Position numbers and translations under genes: made by a program. 64,000 bases of DNA, taken from contig CM030363.1 of the NCBI GenBank assembly GCA_017893485.1, forward strand, positions 114,986,004-115,050,003, read 5' to 3'. Below the pieces are notes generated by a model, which was given only the letters and a program-made list of their open reading frames with translations, searched no databases and was not told the DNA's origin. Positions 20,945-33,750 of this stretch are shown in pieces. This DNA is from Hemerocallis citrina (Eukaryota > Streptophyta > Magnoliopsida > Asparagales > Asphodelaceae). Numbering within the stretch: position 1 is the first letter of the stretch; each line of letters opens with the position of its first letter.

Positions 20945-23900
20945 GTAATGGTGTATGTTATGTAACAGGAGAACTCTATATTAATGGAATGGAAGCTGTC
21001 GTATTGTTTGATACTGGATCCTCTCATACCTTTGTGTCTCCAAAGTTTGCTAAAGTGTTGGGAGTTGAACCAAAGATTTTCCCAGGCAAAGTCTTAGCAG
21101 TAGCTACTCCATCAGGGGAAACTTTGACCACTGATCGGTACTATGCTGATTGCGAGATAGTGATTGAGGATCAAATCTTTGGCATTGATCTGATCGAGCT
21201 GACTATCTTGGGAGTCGATGTTATCATTGGCATTGATTGGATGTCGGTGTACAGTGCAAGCATCAAATGTAAAACCAAGACGGTGACAGTGAAGGCTCCA
21301 GGTGGACCTGAAGTCGTGTTCCAAGGGAAGCTAAAATGTTCTAAGCTGGTGGCAACTATCCGCAAGGAAGAGACTCCTGTGGAAGTGCAAGGGATTCCTG
21401 TGGTTCGGGACTATCCGACCGTGCTCTTGGAAGATTTTTCTGGGCTACCTCCGCACCGTGATGTAGAGTTCAGCATCACTGTTCAACCGGGAAGTGCACC
21501 AATCTCTAAGGCACCTTATAGGATGGCTCCAGTGGAACAGGATGAAGTGAAACGGCAGATTGAGGAACTATTGGGAAAAGGCTTTATTCAACCTAGTGCG
21601 TCACCTTGGGGAGCACCAGTGCTTTTGGTAAAGAAGAAGGATGGATCGATGAGGATGTGTATCGATTACCGAGAGCTGAATAAGGTCACTGTTCAGAATA
21701 AGTATCCGATTCCTCGAATTGATGACTTGTTCGATCGTCTACAAGGAGCAGCTGTATTCTCCAAAATAGATCTTCGATCAGGATATCACCAAGTGCGAGT
21801 GAAAGCTGAAGATGTGCACAAAACTGCGTTTAGAACTCGGCATGGGCATTACGAATTCTTAGTTATGCCATTCGGAGTGACAAATGCACCCGCAATCTTC
21901 ATGGACTTGATGAACAGAGTTCTGAGGCCGTTTATTGATTCTTTCGTCGTGGTGTTTATCGACGATATTCTCGTGTACTCCAAGTCAGAGGAGGAGCACA
22001 CTGAGCATCTGGCAGCAGTTTTGCAGAAGTTGGAAGAGCAGCAGTTGTATGCCAAGTTATCCAAGTGCGATTTCTGGAAATCTGAAGTGGCATTCCTAGG
22101 TCACATCCTTTCTAAGGAGGGAGTGGCAACTGACCCTCAGAAGATAGAGGCAGTGAGAGATTGGGCTAGGCCTACTACAGTGAAGGAAGTCAGAAGTTTC
22201 CTTGGGATGACGGGATACTACAGGAGATTAATTCAAGGTTATGCTCAGATAGCTGTGCCGCTTACAGGGCTGACCAAGAAGAATGTGAGCTTCAAGTGGA
22301 CCGAGCAATGTGAGGCGAGTTTTCAGGAGTTGAAGGATAGACTGACTACTGCACCTATTTTGGCTTTGCCTAGAGCAGGAGTTGAGTGCGATGTCTATAG
22401 CGATGCTTCACATCGGGGGCTTGGTTGTGTCTTAATGCAAGAAGGAAGAGTAATCGCTTATGGGTCTAGGCAACTATGACCGCATGAGAAGAATTATCCA
22501 ACTCATAATCTAGAGCTGGCTGCGATTATCTTTGCTTTGAAGCAATGGAGGCACTACGTGTATGGTGAGAAGTTGAATATGTACACGGACCACAAAAGCT
22601 TGAAGTATATATACCAGCAGAGGGATCTCAATCTGAGGCAGCGGAGATGGTTGGAAGTGCTCGAGGATATGCGACCTGAGATCAAGTATCATCCTGGAAA
22701 GGCTAATGTTGTTGCTGATGCACTTAGTCGCAAGAGCAGTTTGGCCAGTTTGATTACGACTCAGAGACATCTGATTGAGGAGTTGGATCGAGCAGGTATT
22801 GAAGTTGTCTTGCAAGGATTGGGAGCATCTTTATCTCAGTTGAAGCTTCAGCCTACTTTGAATGCAAAGATCATTGCAAGTCAGGAAGTTGATGCTGATA
22901 TCTTGGAGATGAAGGAGCAGGTTAGTGCTGGCAGGTTGCCCGGATTTCAGACCAGGGATGAAGTGCTGTGGTTCAGAGATAGGTTGTGTGTTCCAGATCA
23001 GGCGGACCTGAAAGAGAGTATTCTTCAGGAGGCGCATGCTACTCTTTTGTCAGTACATCCTGAGAGTACTAAGATGTACAAGGACATAAAACAGCATTTC
23101 TGGTGGTCAGGTTTGAAGCGGGATGTGGCCGAATTTGTCGCGAGGTGTGAGGTTTGTCAGCAAGTCAAAGCCGAAAATCAGAGATCCGGAGGTCTATTAC
23201 AGCCGTTACCTATTCCGGAATGGAAGTGGGATAACATCAGTATGGATTTCATTACGGGATTGCCTAAGAGTTCTAAAGGCAATGATGCTATTTGGGTTAT
23301 AGTCGATCGACTTACCAAGTCCGCTCACTTTTTGGCGATGAAACTCACTGCTTCGATGGACAAGTTGGCTGAGATGTATGTTGGTGAGATTGTCCGACTT
23401 CATGGCGTTCCTTCGACCATTGTGTCTGATCGAGATGCGCGGTTTACTTCGCATTTCTGGAGGAGTCTTCAGGCAGCTTTGGGTACCAAGACAGATTTCA
23501 GCACTGCTTTTCATCCACAGACCGACGGGCAGACCGAGAGAGTCAATCGTATTCTTGAGGACATGCTTCGGTGTTGTATACTAGACTTCGGAGGCAGTTG
23601 GGAAAGACATTTACCTTTGGTAGAGTTCGCCTACAACAACAGTTTTCAGGCTAGCATCGGGATGGCGCCGTAGCGCCGTATGAGGCTTTGTATGGCAGGA
23701 AGTGCAGGACTCCTGTGTGTTGGTATGAGGTTGGGGAGCGTCAGTTGTTTGGTCCTGAGCTTGTGCAGCTGACTTCTGAGAAGATTGATCTGATCAGGAA
23801 GAGGTTGGTGGAAGCTCAGAGTAGGCAGAAAAGCTATGCAGACAACCGGAGAAGGGACCTTGAGTTTGAGGTTGGTGACTTCGTCTTCCTGAAGGTATCA

Positions 23901-24290
23901 CCCAGTAAAGGTGTGGTTCGATTTGGCAAAGGCGGGAAGTTAGCCCCGAGATTTATAGGCCCGTACAAGATATTGAAAAGGATCGGGAAAACTGCTTACC
24001 GGCTTGAATTACCGGAAGAGTTGTCTCAGGTACACAATGTCTTTCATGTGTCTATGCTGAGAGGTTATATTCCAGACCCGAGTCATCATTTGCCTGAAGT
24101 GCCGGAAGGTTTGCAGTTGGATCTGAATTACATCGAGTCTCCTGTTGAGATTGTTGATCGTCGAGAGAAAGTCTTGAGGAATAAGACGATACCGATGGTC
24201 AAGGTAGTCTGGAGAAACCACTTGGTTGAAGAGGCTACTTGGGAATCTGAGGAGAAGATGTTGAAGGATTATCCTGAGATTTTTGTTTGA
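20945..24290 (+). pseudogene. Del/Tekay pol: protease, RT, RNase H, integrase, chromodomain
   Basis: The domains are in order. The aspartic protease has [13 protein letters not shown] (about 21003-21040). Reverse transcriptase has [13 protein letters not shown], the catalytic [12 protein letters not shown] (about 21950-21985) and [12 protein letters not shown]. RNase H starts [15 protein letters not shown] (about 22390) and ends ADALSRKSS. The integrase HHCC region is at about 23035-23165 (CEVCQQVKA), with core motifs MDFITGLP, VSDRDARFTSHFW and HPQTDGQTERVNR. The C-terminal chromodomain is at about 24130-24285, ending WESEEKMLKDYPEIF. There are two lesions. A TGA at 22477-22479 follows YGSRQL, where the family has Arg (CGA to TGA). 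An 8-bp tandem duplication of gcgccgta (23665-23672 and 23673-23680) shifts the frame after ASIGMAP. All else is intact. Confidence 0.95.
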
Positions 24291-24370
24291 TTGTATCTTT
24301 GTTTCTTTTGTTGTTGTGTTGTATTTTTTTTTTCTCGCTCCTGGCTGTAGTTCCGGGGACGGAACTATTC

Positions 24371-24384
24371 TAAGGAGGGAGTGA
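24371..24384 (+). other. Polypurine tract of the Del/Tekay element
   Basis: taaggagggagtga directly precedes the 3' LTR. This is the expected plus-strand priming site. Confidence 0.8.
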
Positions 24385-27234
24385 TGTAATACCCTGACTT
24401 TTTTAATATATGAAAGATTATTCATTTTTATATAGTATACTTGTGCAATATTATTGGCTATTATTTTTCAACATGATGAATAAGAACATTGTTTTTTTTT
24501 TCCTAAGGCCCAAATGTTAATTTACTTATTTATTTCTACAAAATAACTAGTTTGGCCCAAATTGGTTTTAAGCCCATGAATTTAAACCCTCTTATTATTT
24601 TCTACAACTTGTAATGTAGCATTTCTTTCTTTTATTTCCGGGTATTTTAAGGTACAATTTGTAGTGTGACTTGTGCTTACACGTGCACTTTATGTACACG
24701 TGCAATGAGTACACTTCTTGACCGGATTGTGGAGTGATGGGTTAGATCATGGGTAGTTACATTTTTGAGGTGTGGGTAGTTTCTAAACTTCCGATTTAAT
24801 CTCAGCCCTTGTTTCTTCAACTCCCTAATAGATCTCAACCCTTCATTCTATTTATCTTCTAGTATAAATACCCCCTACTATCCCCTATTTTCTTTTACAC
24901 TAAAATTTCCTGAGATTATAGAGAGTATCTGTGAGTTGTGTGGGAGTTTTCTGTGGAGGCAAGCAACATTGCTGAGGAGCCCGGTGTGGAACAAAGGAGC
25001 AAGAAGTGCTGCGCTATATTGAAGGACTTTGCGGGATTTCGTTATTTTTCTTCATAAAAGGTGGGTGTTTCTCAGGACTTCTAATGTAGGAATAATACTA
25101 TAACTGTTATGATTGATACCATGTTATAGGAAGGGAATTGATTGCCGTAGAAATTTCTTGAACATGCTATTAATGTTGAGAACGAGATTGTCGGTACAGT
25201 CGGCTGCCACATGAGCCAGCCGACTGGTACGAGACAATATTTCTTATAATGTACTGATGAACATGTGTGTGAGTAGACATGATGGTGTGATTGCTAGATG
25301 TATATTTTCCCTATGACACATATGATGGAGGGAAGGCAAATAAATGAATGGCAAAGAACTAATGGTAATTTATAACTATCGGCACAGTCGACTGCCATAT
25401 GAGTCAGCCGACTGGTACTGTACTTTGAGTACGACCTGTTTGGAGGTTTTGTGAACTAAGATATTCTTTTATGTAGACCCAGCATGATAATTCGAGAGAT
25501 ATATCTTTATCTTTGTGAGAAAGTTATGAATATGTACGAATGCATGTTTAAAATATTTTCCCTAAAGAAAGAGCATACTAGTAAAGTGAGAATTCATGTT
25601 GTGAGATTACTGAACAATAAGAGACTCTGCTTATGAAATATGACCTTATGCATGTTGAAAATTGACATCATGATGCAAGTGCATGTAAGAACTGTAAATA
25701 ATCTCTTTAAATTGAAAATGGATCTGTCCAGTCGACCGAATGTGTGTAGCAAGTCGACTGATCTGGACTTAGAAATTATGCTGTTGAAATCCTAGGACAG
25801 ACGACTGATGGATGAACAGTCGACTGTCATGAGGACAATATTGTGAACATGAAAAGTTGCGGGACAGGCGACTGGTTGTGTACAACAGTCGACTATCCCG
25901 AGTTATTATGAATGATGCTGTACGTGACTGTATGAGTCGACTGGTGTCCTTCCAGGTCGACTGTACAGAGTGGACTTTTGGATATATTTGAATTCATGTT
26001 ATTTACTGATTGGTAATTGTGAACCTCATGATGTAAGTTGATGGACTCTCTTTATGACTGTATGAAATATGTGAAATGAATCGTAAATGAGAATTGAGAA
26101 TTAAATGAATAATTATGAAATGCTAAATCATGATGAGAAAGTCTGTGAGACTCTAAAATGAAATCATGAGCTGATGGTGCTCAATTGGATATTGTGAATT
26201 TGAAATTGAACGAAGGAGTAGCTAAGTCTCCCCGGCAGTGAAATGAAATGATATTGAGAAATAGACCAGGTTGGTCAAGTGAAATGCAATGATAAGTCCG
26301 GTTGATGGAGAGGCTAACTCTAGAGCTTGATTTTTATTCATGATTCTAATGTAACTTTAATACATAGTGTGGAGGTGATGAAGGTGAGAGAAAAACATGA
26401 GTATGAGAGCTAGGGTACGGTGCGGGTGTGTGGGCCGCAGAATGCATGCTTGATGCGTCAAGACATGGCGCGGGCACAACTCAGTAATGATCGGACTCTA
26501 GTCACGCTTGTGGGATGTTTTGGTGACTGCAAGAGGAGTGTGTTCAGGGAGGAGGCTGAATTGTCGCAGAATGCATGCTTGACGAGTCAAGACATGGCGC
26601 GAAATTCTACTCCAGGGGCCAGGATACATGCTTGTACTCATAGAAGCATCTAAGATACTCACTGAATTTACAGAAGTAGAGTAAGTCATGGCGGGGGATT
26701 GAACCCTACAAAAATGAAGAACGATTAAGAGGCTTGCCCTCGAACCTATGTAGTATGGGATGCATAGAATTCGAACAAGTGTGCATTAGTGTCATGTGTT
26801 AATTAAATAATTGCATTAAGGATTAAGTGCACAATCACGACACGACATCTCTAAAAGTTCCCTTGATTTTACATGCTTATTATTGAACAAGATTGTGATT
26901 TTACTAAGAAATGAGATTCATGATACTGTTTCTGGCATAGAGAGGATGGCCATGTATAATTATTGTCGGTTGAATAAACTGACGTACCCACAGTTTTGTA
27001 TGCAGGATAAATTACATGTAAAGAAGAATGGATGCATAAAGAGTTTATCATGTTGTTGTTCATTTATGTAAATGTTGTGTATTTTGCTTTCGCTGTGTAA
27101 ATTCAAATGTAATGTGTTGTAAACTCTGATGAAAAAGAAACATTTTAAAATTCCTTGTAAAATTGTATGTGAAGGAAGCGAAAAGATCCTGTAGAACATC
27201 TCGAATTCAGTAATTTGGGATTCGGGGTGTTACA
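24385..27234 (+). repeat. 3' LTR of the Del/Tekay element
   Basis: This is a direct repeat of 17339-20186, followed by TSD ataat. It is intact, including the full palindrome set; one pair that has lost two bases in the 5' LTR is complete here (about 25888). Confidence 0.96.
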
Positions 27235-27376
27235 ATAATTGTGTTAAATCCTTGCACAAATCGACGATAGAAGGTGGCAAGACCATGGAAACTCTACACA
27301 TCACGTATGTTGTGGGGCTCAGGCCACTCAATAATAGCTTGTATCTTTTCTGGGTCAGCGGGTACTCCTCGGGCGG
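27235..27376 (-). pseudogene. Reina-type pol piece: RT thumb/connection
   Basis: The minus strand reads GVPADPEKIQAIIEWPEPHN and then a GLATFYRRFVQGFNT stretch, the standard segment after the RT active site. It joins 17338 on one side and 61250 on the other with the frame kept. It belongs to the base element of the nest. Confidence 0.92.
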
Positions 27377-28213
27377 TGTAACACCCCTCAAAATTGAGTA
27401 ATGACAATTTTTCCCTCGTGTGTTACGCACGCATATTTTGTACCTTTACGAGTAATATTCGTAACATAATTTTATATAAATGTCATGTGTATCTTATATT
27501 ATAATTATTTATATGTTTCCCGTTTTCTCAAAACTCATTTCAATCATATTTTTTGCCAACTCAAACATTTATTTTAATCCTTGTGTTTTTACGTACATTT
27601 CACGTGTTTTCAATACACGTGTCGATTACGTATATTTTCCGTTATGTAAAATAACTATAACATTATTGTTCTACTCATTTTGTATTTTGACTGTTTTTCT
27701 CTCAAATGAATTTTTAATCTTTTGCACGTGCATTGCACGTAAATTTTATACAATTTCAATCCCTAAATTTTCTAAAGATCATGCACAATTCTTTCTCATT
27801 TTATTTGTCACCATGTGTTATTTTTAGTTTTAATAAAAACCTAGGGATGGCAAGTGGGCCGGGTCAATCGCCGACCAGCCCGCGACCCGCACGTATAACC
27901 TGGCCCGCGACACGACGGTTCGGGTTCGGATCGAACTCGTGAACAGTAATGGGTTGACTCGGGTCATTGAAATTGTGGATCCAACCCGCCTAATCCGGCC
28001 CGCGAACCCGGTTAAAAACCCAACCCGCTCGCCAACCCGCGGGTCGGGCTGCGGGTCGCAAACCGTTAGACCCGCCATGGGTCGATGGTTGATCCACAGG
28101 TCCAATGGGTCGCAAAACGTGCCCAACGGCACTATTGAATAGAGAGCCGTCCTGAACGGCTCTAATGGCCGGTTTTTTGTTTTTTGGGGGTTTTTTTTTG
28201 TTTTTTTTAACTC

Positions 28214-28221
28214 TATAAATA
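28214..28221 (+). promoter_or_regulatory. TATA box of the hAT transposase gene
   Basis: TATAAATA followed by CCCCCC lies about 490 bases before the ATG at 28707. This leaves room for a long 5' leader. Confidence 0.5.
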
Positions 28222-28706
28222 CCCCCCAAAACCCCATCAAAAAATTCACAAAAATCTCTCTTACTCTCTCTACTATTATAACTCATTTCTAAGCAATTTG
28301 TAAACAATTGAAGTATTGAACAAGAAAGTCTTGAAGACATATACACGATCTAATTCCGATCGTATCGAAATCAAAATTCAACAACGTCTTCAACTCTTCA
28401 ACTCTCGTCCAACTCCAAGGGATCAAGTTTTCAACTCTCCTTTAAGCTCTCCTCAACTCTTTAATTCCGGAATCTCTTATTTCTACTTCTACTTCTATTC
28501 TTATTTTCACGTATTTTTTTATATACGCGTATCCATGGTGAATGGTATCAAAATTTCATGCCTCTTTTCTTATTTAATTTTTGTTGTAGTTATAATTTTT
28601 GTTGGTTTTTTTATCTTCTCTATCTCAACCCTCTTATTTTCTAGATTTTTTTTATAACTCATTGCTCCTACATTGTGTAGTTTTTTTTTACATACATTAC
28701 TACATT

Positions 28707-30845
28707 ATGTCTAGATCACGCGGTAGCGGTTGTAGCCAAAGTGGGCAAGATTCCACCGGTACTTCCCGTAGGCCACCAATTGTCCCAATTAGTGAGCCCG
28801 CCGAAGAGTACCATGATCCTCCTACCCAACAATGGGGTACACACGATGAGGTTGTAGGAGACATAAAATTATAAGAAGAAGAAGAACAACAATCAATCGA
28901 AACAACACAACCCCGTAGTGGTAGGAAAAGTAGAGGGGAAAGTAGTGATTGGCATAAATTTTACGATTTTATCCCGGATGAAGAAAATCCGGGTATAGGT
29001 TTGAAAGTTTGTAAAACATGTTCTAAGGCATACAAATTCAAGAGGGGTGATGGAACCGGTACAATTAGTAGACACATCCAACATAACCATAAAAACCTTC
29101 TTGTTGACCTACCCGACCAACAAAAAATCAACCCTAGGACCGGTCTAGTTGATAGCCACCTTTATGATTCCGATCTTGTTCGTCGGGAAATGGCCTGATT
29201 AGTAATAAAGGAAGAGTTACAATTTTCCTATCCCGAGAGTAGGGAATTGGAAAATTTTAATCAAACTGCCTTAAATCCTCATTTTAGAAAAATCCCGATA
29301 AATACTTGCAAATCGGATTGTTTTAAAGTGTACAATGAAATGAAAGACGCTTTGATTGCAATTTTATGGAGTTTAACTTGTAGAGTTAGTTTAACTTCGA
29401 ATTGTTGGACGGGTGTCAACAATATTTCAATGATGGGAATAACTTGTCATTGGATCGATAATGACTGGATTCTTCAAAAAAGAATCATATCACTTGCCGC
29501 GTTGCCATATCCCCATAGTGGCGCTGAAATAGCAAACCATAGTTTAGAAATTTGTGATGTTTTTCATATTCGCGATAAAATTATGTGTATTAGTTTTGAT
29601 AATGCATCTAACAACAATACAGCAATTACTACTTTAAAATCAGCATTAAACCCTCCATCTGAAAATATTTTTCATATTAGATGTGCATGTCATATTTTAA
29701 ATTTATGTGTTCAAGATGCATTAAAAATAGTCGATCCATATATACTTAAAATTAGAAATTGTGTACATTTTATTGCATTAAATCCCAGCGTATTTCAAGA
29801 ATGGAAAAATTGGTGTAGGATTTCAAATGTACCTTTTAGAAGATTTATAAAGGATGTTAAACACCGATGGAACTCTACTTTTGATTTACTACATGTTGTT
29901 ACCGAATATAAAACAGTTGTAAATGACTTTTGTATTGCAAAAAATATACCAAATTTTGATATGACTCCCACCGATTGGTTTTATGCCGAATCTTTGTTGA
30001 AATTTTGAGAACCTTTTAAAGCCGCAACTTTAAAATTTTCAAAATTATATGAATCTACTTCTAGTAGTATTTTTATTTCAATAGTTACTATGTATTTTTA
30101 TTTCAATAGTTACTATGATACAAATATTTAACGAAATGTTAAATGATACTTTTGTTGGTGATATTGTAAAACCTGCATACAAAAAATTTTTGAAGTATTT
30201 TTATCCTCCTCCTATGTTGATTTGTGTTGCTACCGTTATGGATCCTCGTATCAAATTAGAAGGTACAAAGAGTTTGATTGAAATATTTTTTGCATTACTT
30301 GGGAAAAATGTAGAAATAGAAATAGAAATTGATTGCACTTCTTTTTTAGTTAAATTTGGATCTACATTAAATAACTTGTATGATTATTATGATAAATCTT
30401 TTGCTTCTAGTAGTACAACTTCTGTAGTTAGTTCTTCTTCTAGTAGTTCCAAAGGTAAGGGTAAGAGTAAATTTGATGATAGAACATTTAATTTACTTAC
30501 ACAAATTCAATCCAAAAAACCTAGGACTAATCTACCAAATGAATTAAATTGGTATAACCAACAAGATTCTGAGTCTTCTTCTTCTTCACTAGATATTTTA
30601 CAATGGTGGAAAGACCATGAACACACTTATAGTATTCTTAAATATATAACTAAAGATTTACTAACTCCTCCTGTCTCTACAGTTGCTTCTGAAAGTACAT
30701 TTTCTTCAAGTGGCAGGATTCTAACTGATTATAGGAATCGCTTGAAACCTGACTCGTTAGAGATACTCGTTTGCACAGAGACTGATTAAAGGCTGAAGAT
30801 AGGACACAAGGGAAAGCATTATCTACGTCCACAAGTGGGAGCAAC
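28707..30845 (+). pseudogene. hAT transposase, BED finger to dimerisation domain, broken
   Basis: It starts MSRSRGSG at 28707. A BED zinc finger (CKTCSKAYKF...ISRHIQHNH) lies at about 29005-29085. The RNase H-like core includes NCWTGVNNISMMGITCHWID (about 29400), FDNASNN (about 29597) and the CACHILNLCVQDALK helix (about 29685). A C-terminal hAT dimerisation region carries STVASESTFSSSGRILTDYR (about 30680-30740). Breaks: TAA at 28872-28874, TGA at 29196-29198, TGA at 30006-30008, a 25-bp tandem duplication at about 30068-30117 (tatttttatttcaatagtta...), and a frame break plus a TGA in place of the conserved Trp near 30780. It is non-functional. The order and motifs place it with plant Ac/Tam3-like hATs. 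Confidence 0.92.
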
Positions 30846-31796
30846 TCGCCGGAAGAACAACAACAACAACAACAATAGCAACCAAAATGAAGAATTTAAT
30901 ATGGCAATAACAACAACTGAACAACAACAAGTCAACAACAACAAATTGAAGGCCACCAACTTGAAGATAATTGTAAATACTTAAAAAAATTGTATTAGAT
31001 CTTTGCTTGTTATTTCAAATTATAAATATTGAAGTAAATTGAAATTGTATATAAGAAATTTGTTTATAAAATAAATTTGTGAATTCTTTATTTCTTATTA
31101 GAAATTGTGAAACTTGTATAACTTGAAATCATATGAATAATATTTTAAACTTTTTTTTGGCAATTTCACTCTTACAATCTTATAATTATTATTATGATTT
31201 TTACTGTTTATTATTTTTATTATTATTTTCTTAAGGTAAAAAAAAACCTATCTAAATGGGCCAGCCCGCGACTCGACCCGAACCGACCCGGGTTGGACCT
31301 GAAAGGGTTAACGGGTTGAGCGGGTCGCCATTTCTACTTTTCGACCCGGCCCGGTTAAGCAACCGACCCAGCCTGAACCTGCCCAAGTCAACATCGAACC
31401 CGAGCGGGTCCGGCCCGGCCCGTTCGACCCGAATGCCAGCCCTATAAAAATTCATAGGCCTAAAGTTCATCTTAAAGCCCATTAGAAAATTTATTTTAAA
31501 AGAAAAGCCCATAATAAATTCTACTCTTTAAATGAACAATTTTAAATTCTACACACATGTTATGTAACAAACAACTAGCTTAATAATAAACAATTAATTA
31601 ATGAAATGAATAAGAGTGTGTGCACATAGAGTGCACATGCACAAAAGTGCACATGTTGGAAATCCAAGGGTTGGCGAGTTCATGAAGGAATGAGAAGAGG
31701 TGGGGGTTTGTGGAATTGATTTTGTGAGTGGGTATTTACTCTTGAAAATGGGTATTTACTTTAGGTAGTGGGTGTCTCTTCATGCACCCATTTAGC

Positions 31797-31807
31797 CCTA
31801 TAAATAC
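31797..31807 (+). promoter_or_regulatory. TATA box of solo LTR C
   Basis: CTATAAATACC sits about 160 bases before the LARD insertion point, inside the LTR remnant. It matches in form the TATA boxes of the related LTRs. Confidence 0.5.
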
Positions 31808-32929
31808 CACTTCATGTATTGTGTGATTTTCACAAGAATTAAAAGAATCAAAAGAAAAGAGAAAGAGAGAAAATAAAGAGAAGAAAAGAAAGAGAGTGAA
31901 GAAAGAGAGTGCTCGAATTTCTTCAAGAAGGAAGGCTTGAGCTTTGCTTTGCTAGGAGGAGAAGGCTTGTAACATTTCGTAAAATTGGAAATGACAATTT
32001 TGCCCTCATGTGTTACGCAAGTGTATTTTGTTCCGTTACTGGTAATATTTGTAACGTGTTTCACTACGTATTTTGGATTCCAACTATTTATGCATTTCCC
32101 GTATTCTTAAAATCCTATTTGAGTCAACGCAAATATTAAAGTTCAATCTATGTATTTTTTTACGTGCTTTATACGTGTTATCGATGCACGTATCGATTAC
32201 GTATTTTTTCCACCGCTACATGTGATATTTTCTATGTGTATCACTTATTTATTTTATATGTTCGAAGTCATTTTGTAAACGGAAGTTCATTTTTCTCTTA
32301 TTTCGATTTAAGTATTTTATACGTACGATGCACGTGTTTTTCTGTGTACGTATTGATTACATTATCTGATGCGTATACTAAATATATTTTTCTCATATTG
32401 TATTCCGATTATTTATAAATATTTTTCGTTGATAAAGTCGAATTTTGTATTTCGGTATTTTTACGTGTGACGCATGTGTTTGCATTGCACGTATTAGTTG
32501 CATTATCTTTTTAAAATAAATTTTGAAGTGTGCGTGCATTTATTTTATTTTGTGCATGATGAATTTAATTTATAATTAAACTACATTAATTTTATTTAAA
32601 CATTTCCTATATATTATAAACCTATATTTTAAATTAAATATATATATGTATATGAGTGAAGTGTGTGCAAATGCAATGCACGTGCACGTGTTTGGGAATG
32701 GAGAAGGTGGCCGGCAGTTTATTTTGGAGTGGAGAGAAGTTCAATTTTTGAAATATGGAGTGGAGTTAGCGGGTTTGATAATGGGTAGTTAATATAACTA
32801 TCCCCTAATCTCTTATATAATACCTCCTAATACACACCTTCTCCTCATTCCTCCTTCCTTCCCTGCGCTCTGCCGAAAAACCAATCCACAGTAAATGCTT
32901 TGTTTCTTCACTAAATTCCACTATACCAA

Positions 32930-32963
<34 letters not shown>

Positions 32964-32970
32964 GAGTCCC

Positions 32971-33296
32971 CTTCGGTTGCACACTACTTTTGGTGAGCTC
33001 TCCGTGAGTACTCATGAAATAAAAACCCTATGAAAAATCCGAACCATATTGTTCTATATGCCTAAGATAGCCTAACAATAAAAAATCAAGTAATTTGAAG
33101 TTCATTTGCCCATCCATCATGCTGTTAGAATTTTTAGCCATACAATTTTGTGATGATGTAAATCATGGACAAATAAATTTCAATTTAATTGATTTTTTTT
33201 GTTAGGCTATCTTAGGTATATAGAACAATATGAGCGGTTCAGATTTGTCATAGGTGCTCTATTTCGTGAGTGCTCACCAAAGTAGTGTGCAACCGA

Positions 33297-33298
<2 letters not shown>
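32971..33298. mobile_element. Foldback MITE with ~120-bp inverted arms
   Basis: The left arm starts CTTCGGTTGCACACTACTTT. The right arm ends in its inverse ..AGTAGTGTGCAACCGAAG. The arms stay similar for about 120 bp inwards, and the centre is short. It is inserted in TA microsatellite DNA of the LTR, and the 3' LTR at about 43430 lacks it. It has no coding capacity; the superfamily is not clear. Confidence 0.8.

Positions 33299-33368
<70 letters not shown>
33299..33368. repeat. (CT)n then (AT)n microsatellite
   Basis: Pure CT repeats run to 33340, then AT to 33368, next to the MITE end. Translated frames through it are low-complexity artefacts. Confidence 0.95.
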
Positions 33369-33373
<5 letters not shown>

Positions 33374-33750
33374 CACACTTACACCCTTCACATTTCCCCT
33401 CCCTCCTTCTCTTCCTTGCTCTGTTAATATCCGAAACCAGTCCATCACCAAATCAGCAAAACCCCACTATTGCTTTCTCCATTCATTCACCATACAAATG
33501 TGTGTATACATATATATATATTTAAATATATACTTATACTCTTTCACACTTTCTCCTCATCTCTTTTCTTCTTTCCTCCTCTGTCAAATCCGAAGCCCAA
33601 ACCATCCAGCATCTCCCTGTGCTTCTCCACCTACTTGCTTATCCACTCAATCTCACCATGCATATATATATATTGCTTATCCACTCAATCTCACCATGCA
33701 TATATATATATATATATCTTATAAGGTATAGGTATATATATATATATATA

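Larger units (their letters stand above)
17339..27234 (+). mobile_element. Del/Tekay chromovirus LTR retrotransposon (insertion B)
   Basis: This 9.9-kb element has LTRs of 2848 and 2850 bp (TGTAATACCC...GTTACA), a TSD ataat at 17334-17338 and 27235-27239, a Met-tRNA primer site, a polypurine tract, and gag and pol with a C-terminal chromodomain. About 25 differences between the LTRs by eye (~0.9%) indicate recent insertion. It cannot move alone: the capsid part of gag is missing and pol has a nonsense codon and an 8-bp duplication. The chromodomain and long LTRs put it in the Del/Tekay clade. Confidence 0.95.
27842..31444 (+). mobile_element. hAT transposon with degenerate transposase
   Basis: The left end TAGGGATGGCA mirrors the right end TGCCAGCCCTA (one mismatch). 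Flanks are taaaaacc (27834-27841) and taaaaatt (31445-31452), an 8-bp TSD with two C-to-T-type changes. The subterminal 200 bp at both ends are packed with GACCCG / CGGGTC motifs (27855-28090 and 31258-31435), the likely transposase-binding repeats. A TATA box (28214-28221) and a transposase gene lie between. It is inserted in solo LTR C. Confidence 0.88.

Noticed and set aside
20895..20971. Intron between gag and pol of the Del/Tekay element
   Set aside because: GT..AG borders can be drawn but joining them does not connect gag to the pol frame.
33270..33731. 153-codon frame of Ser/Leu and Ile/Tyr repeats
   Set aside because: It is a translation of CT and AT microsatellites.
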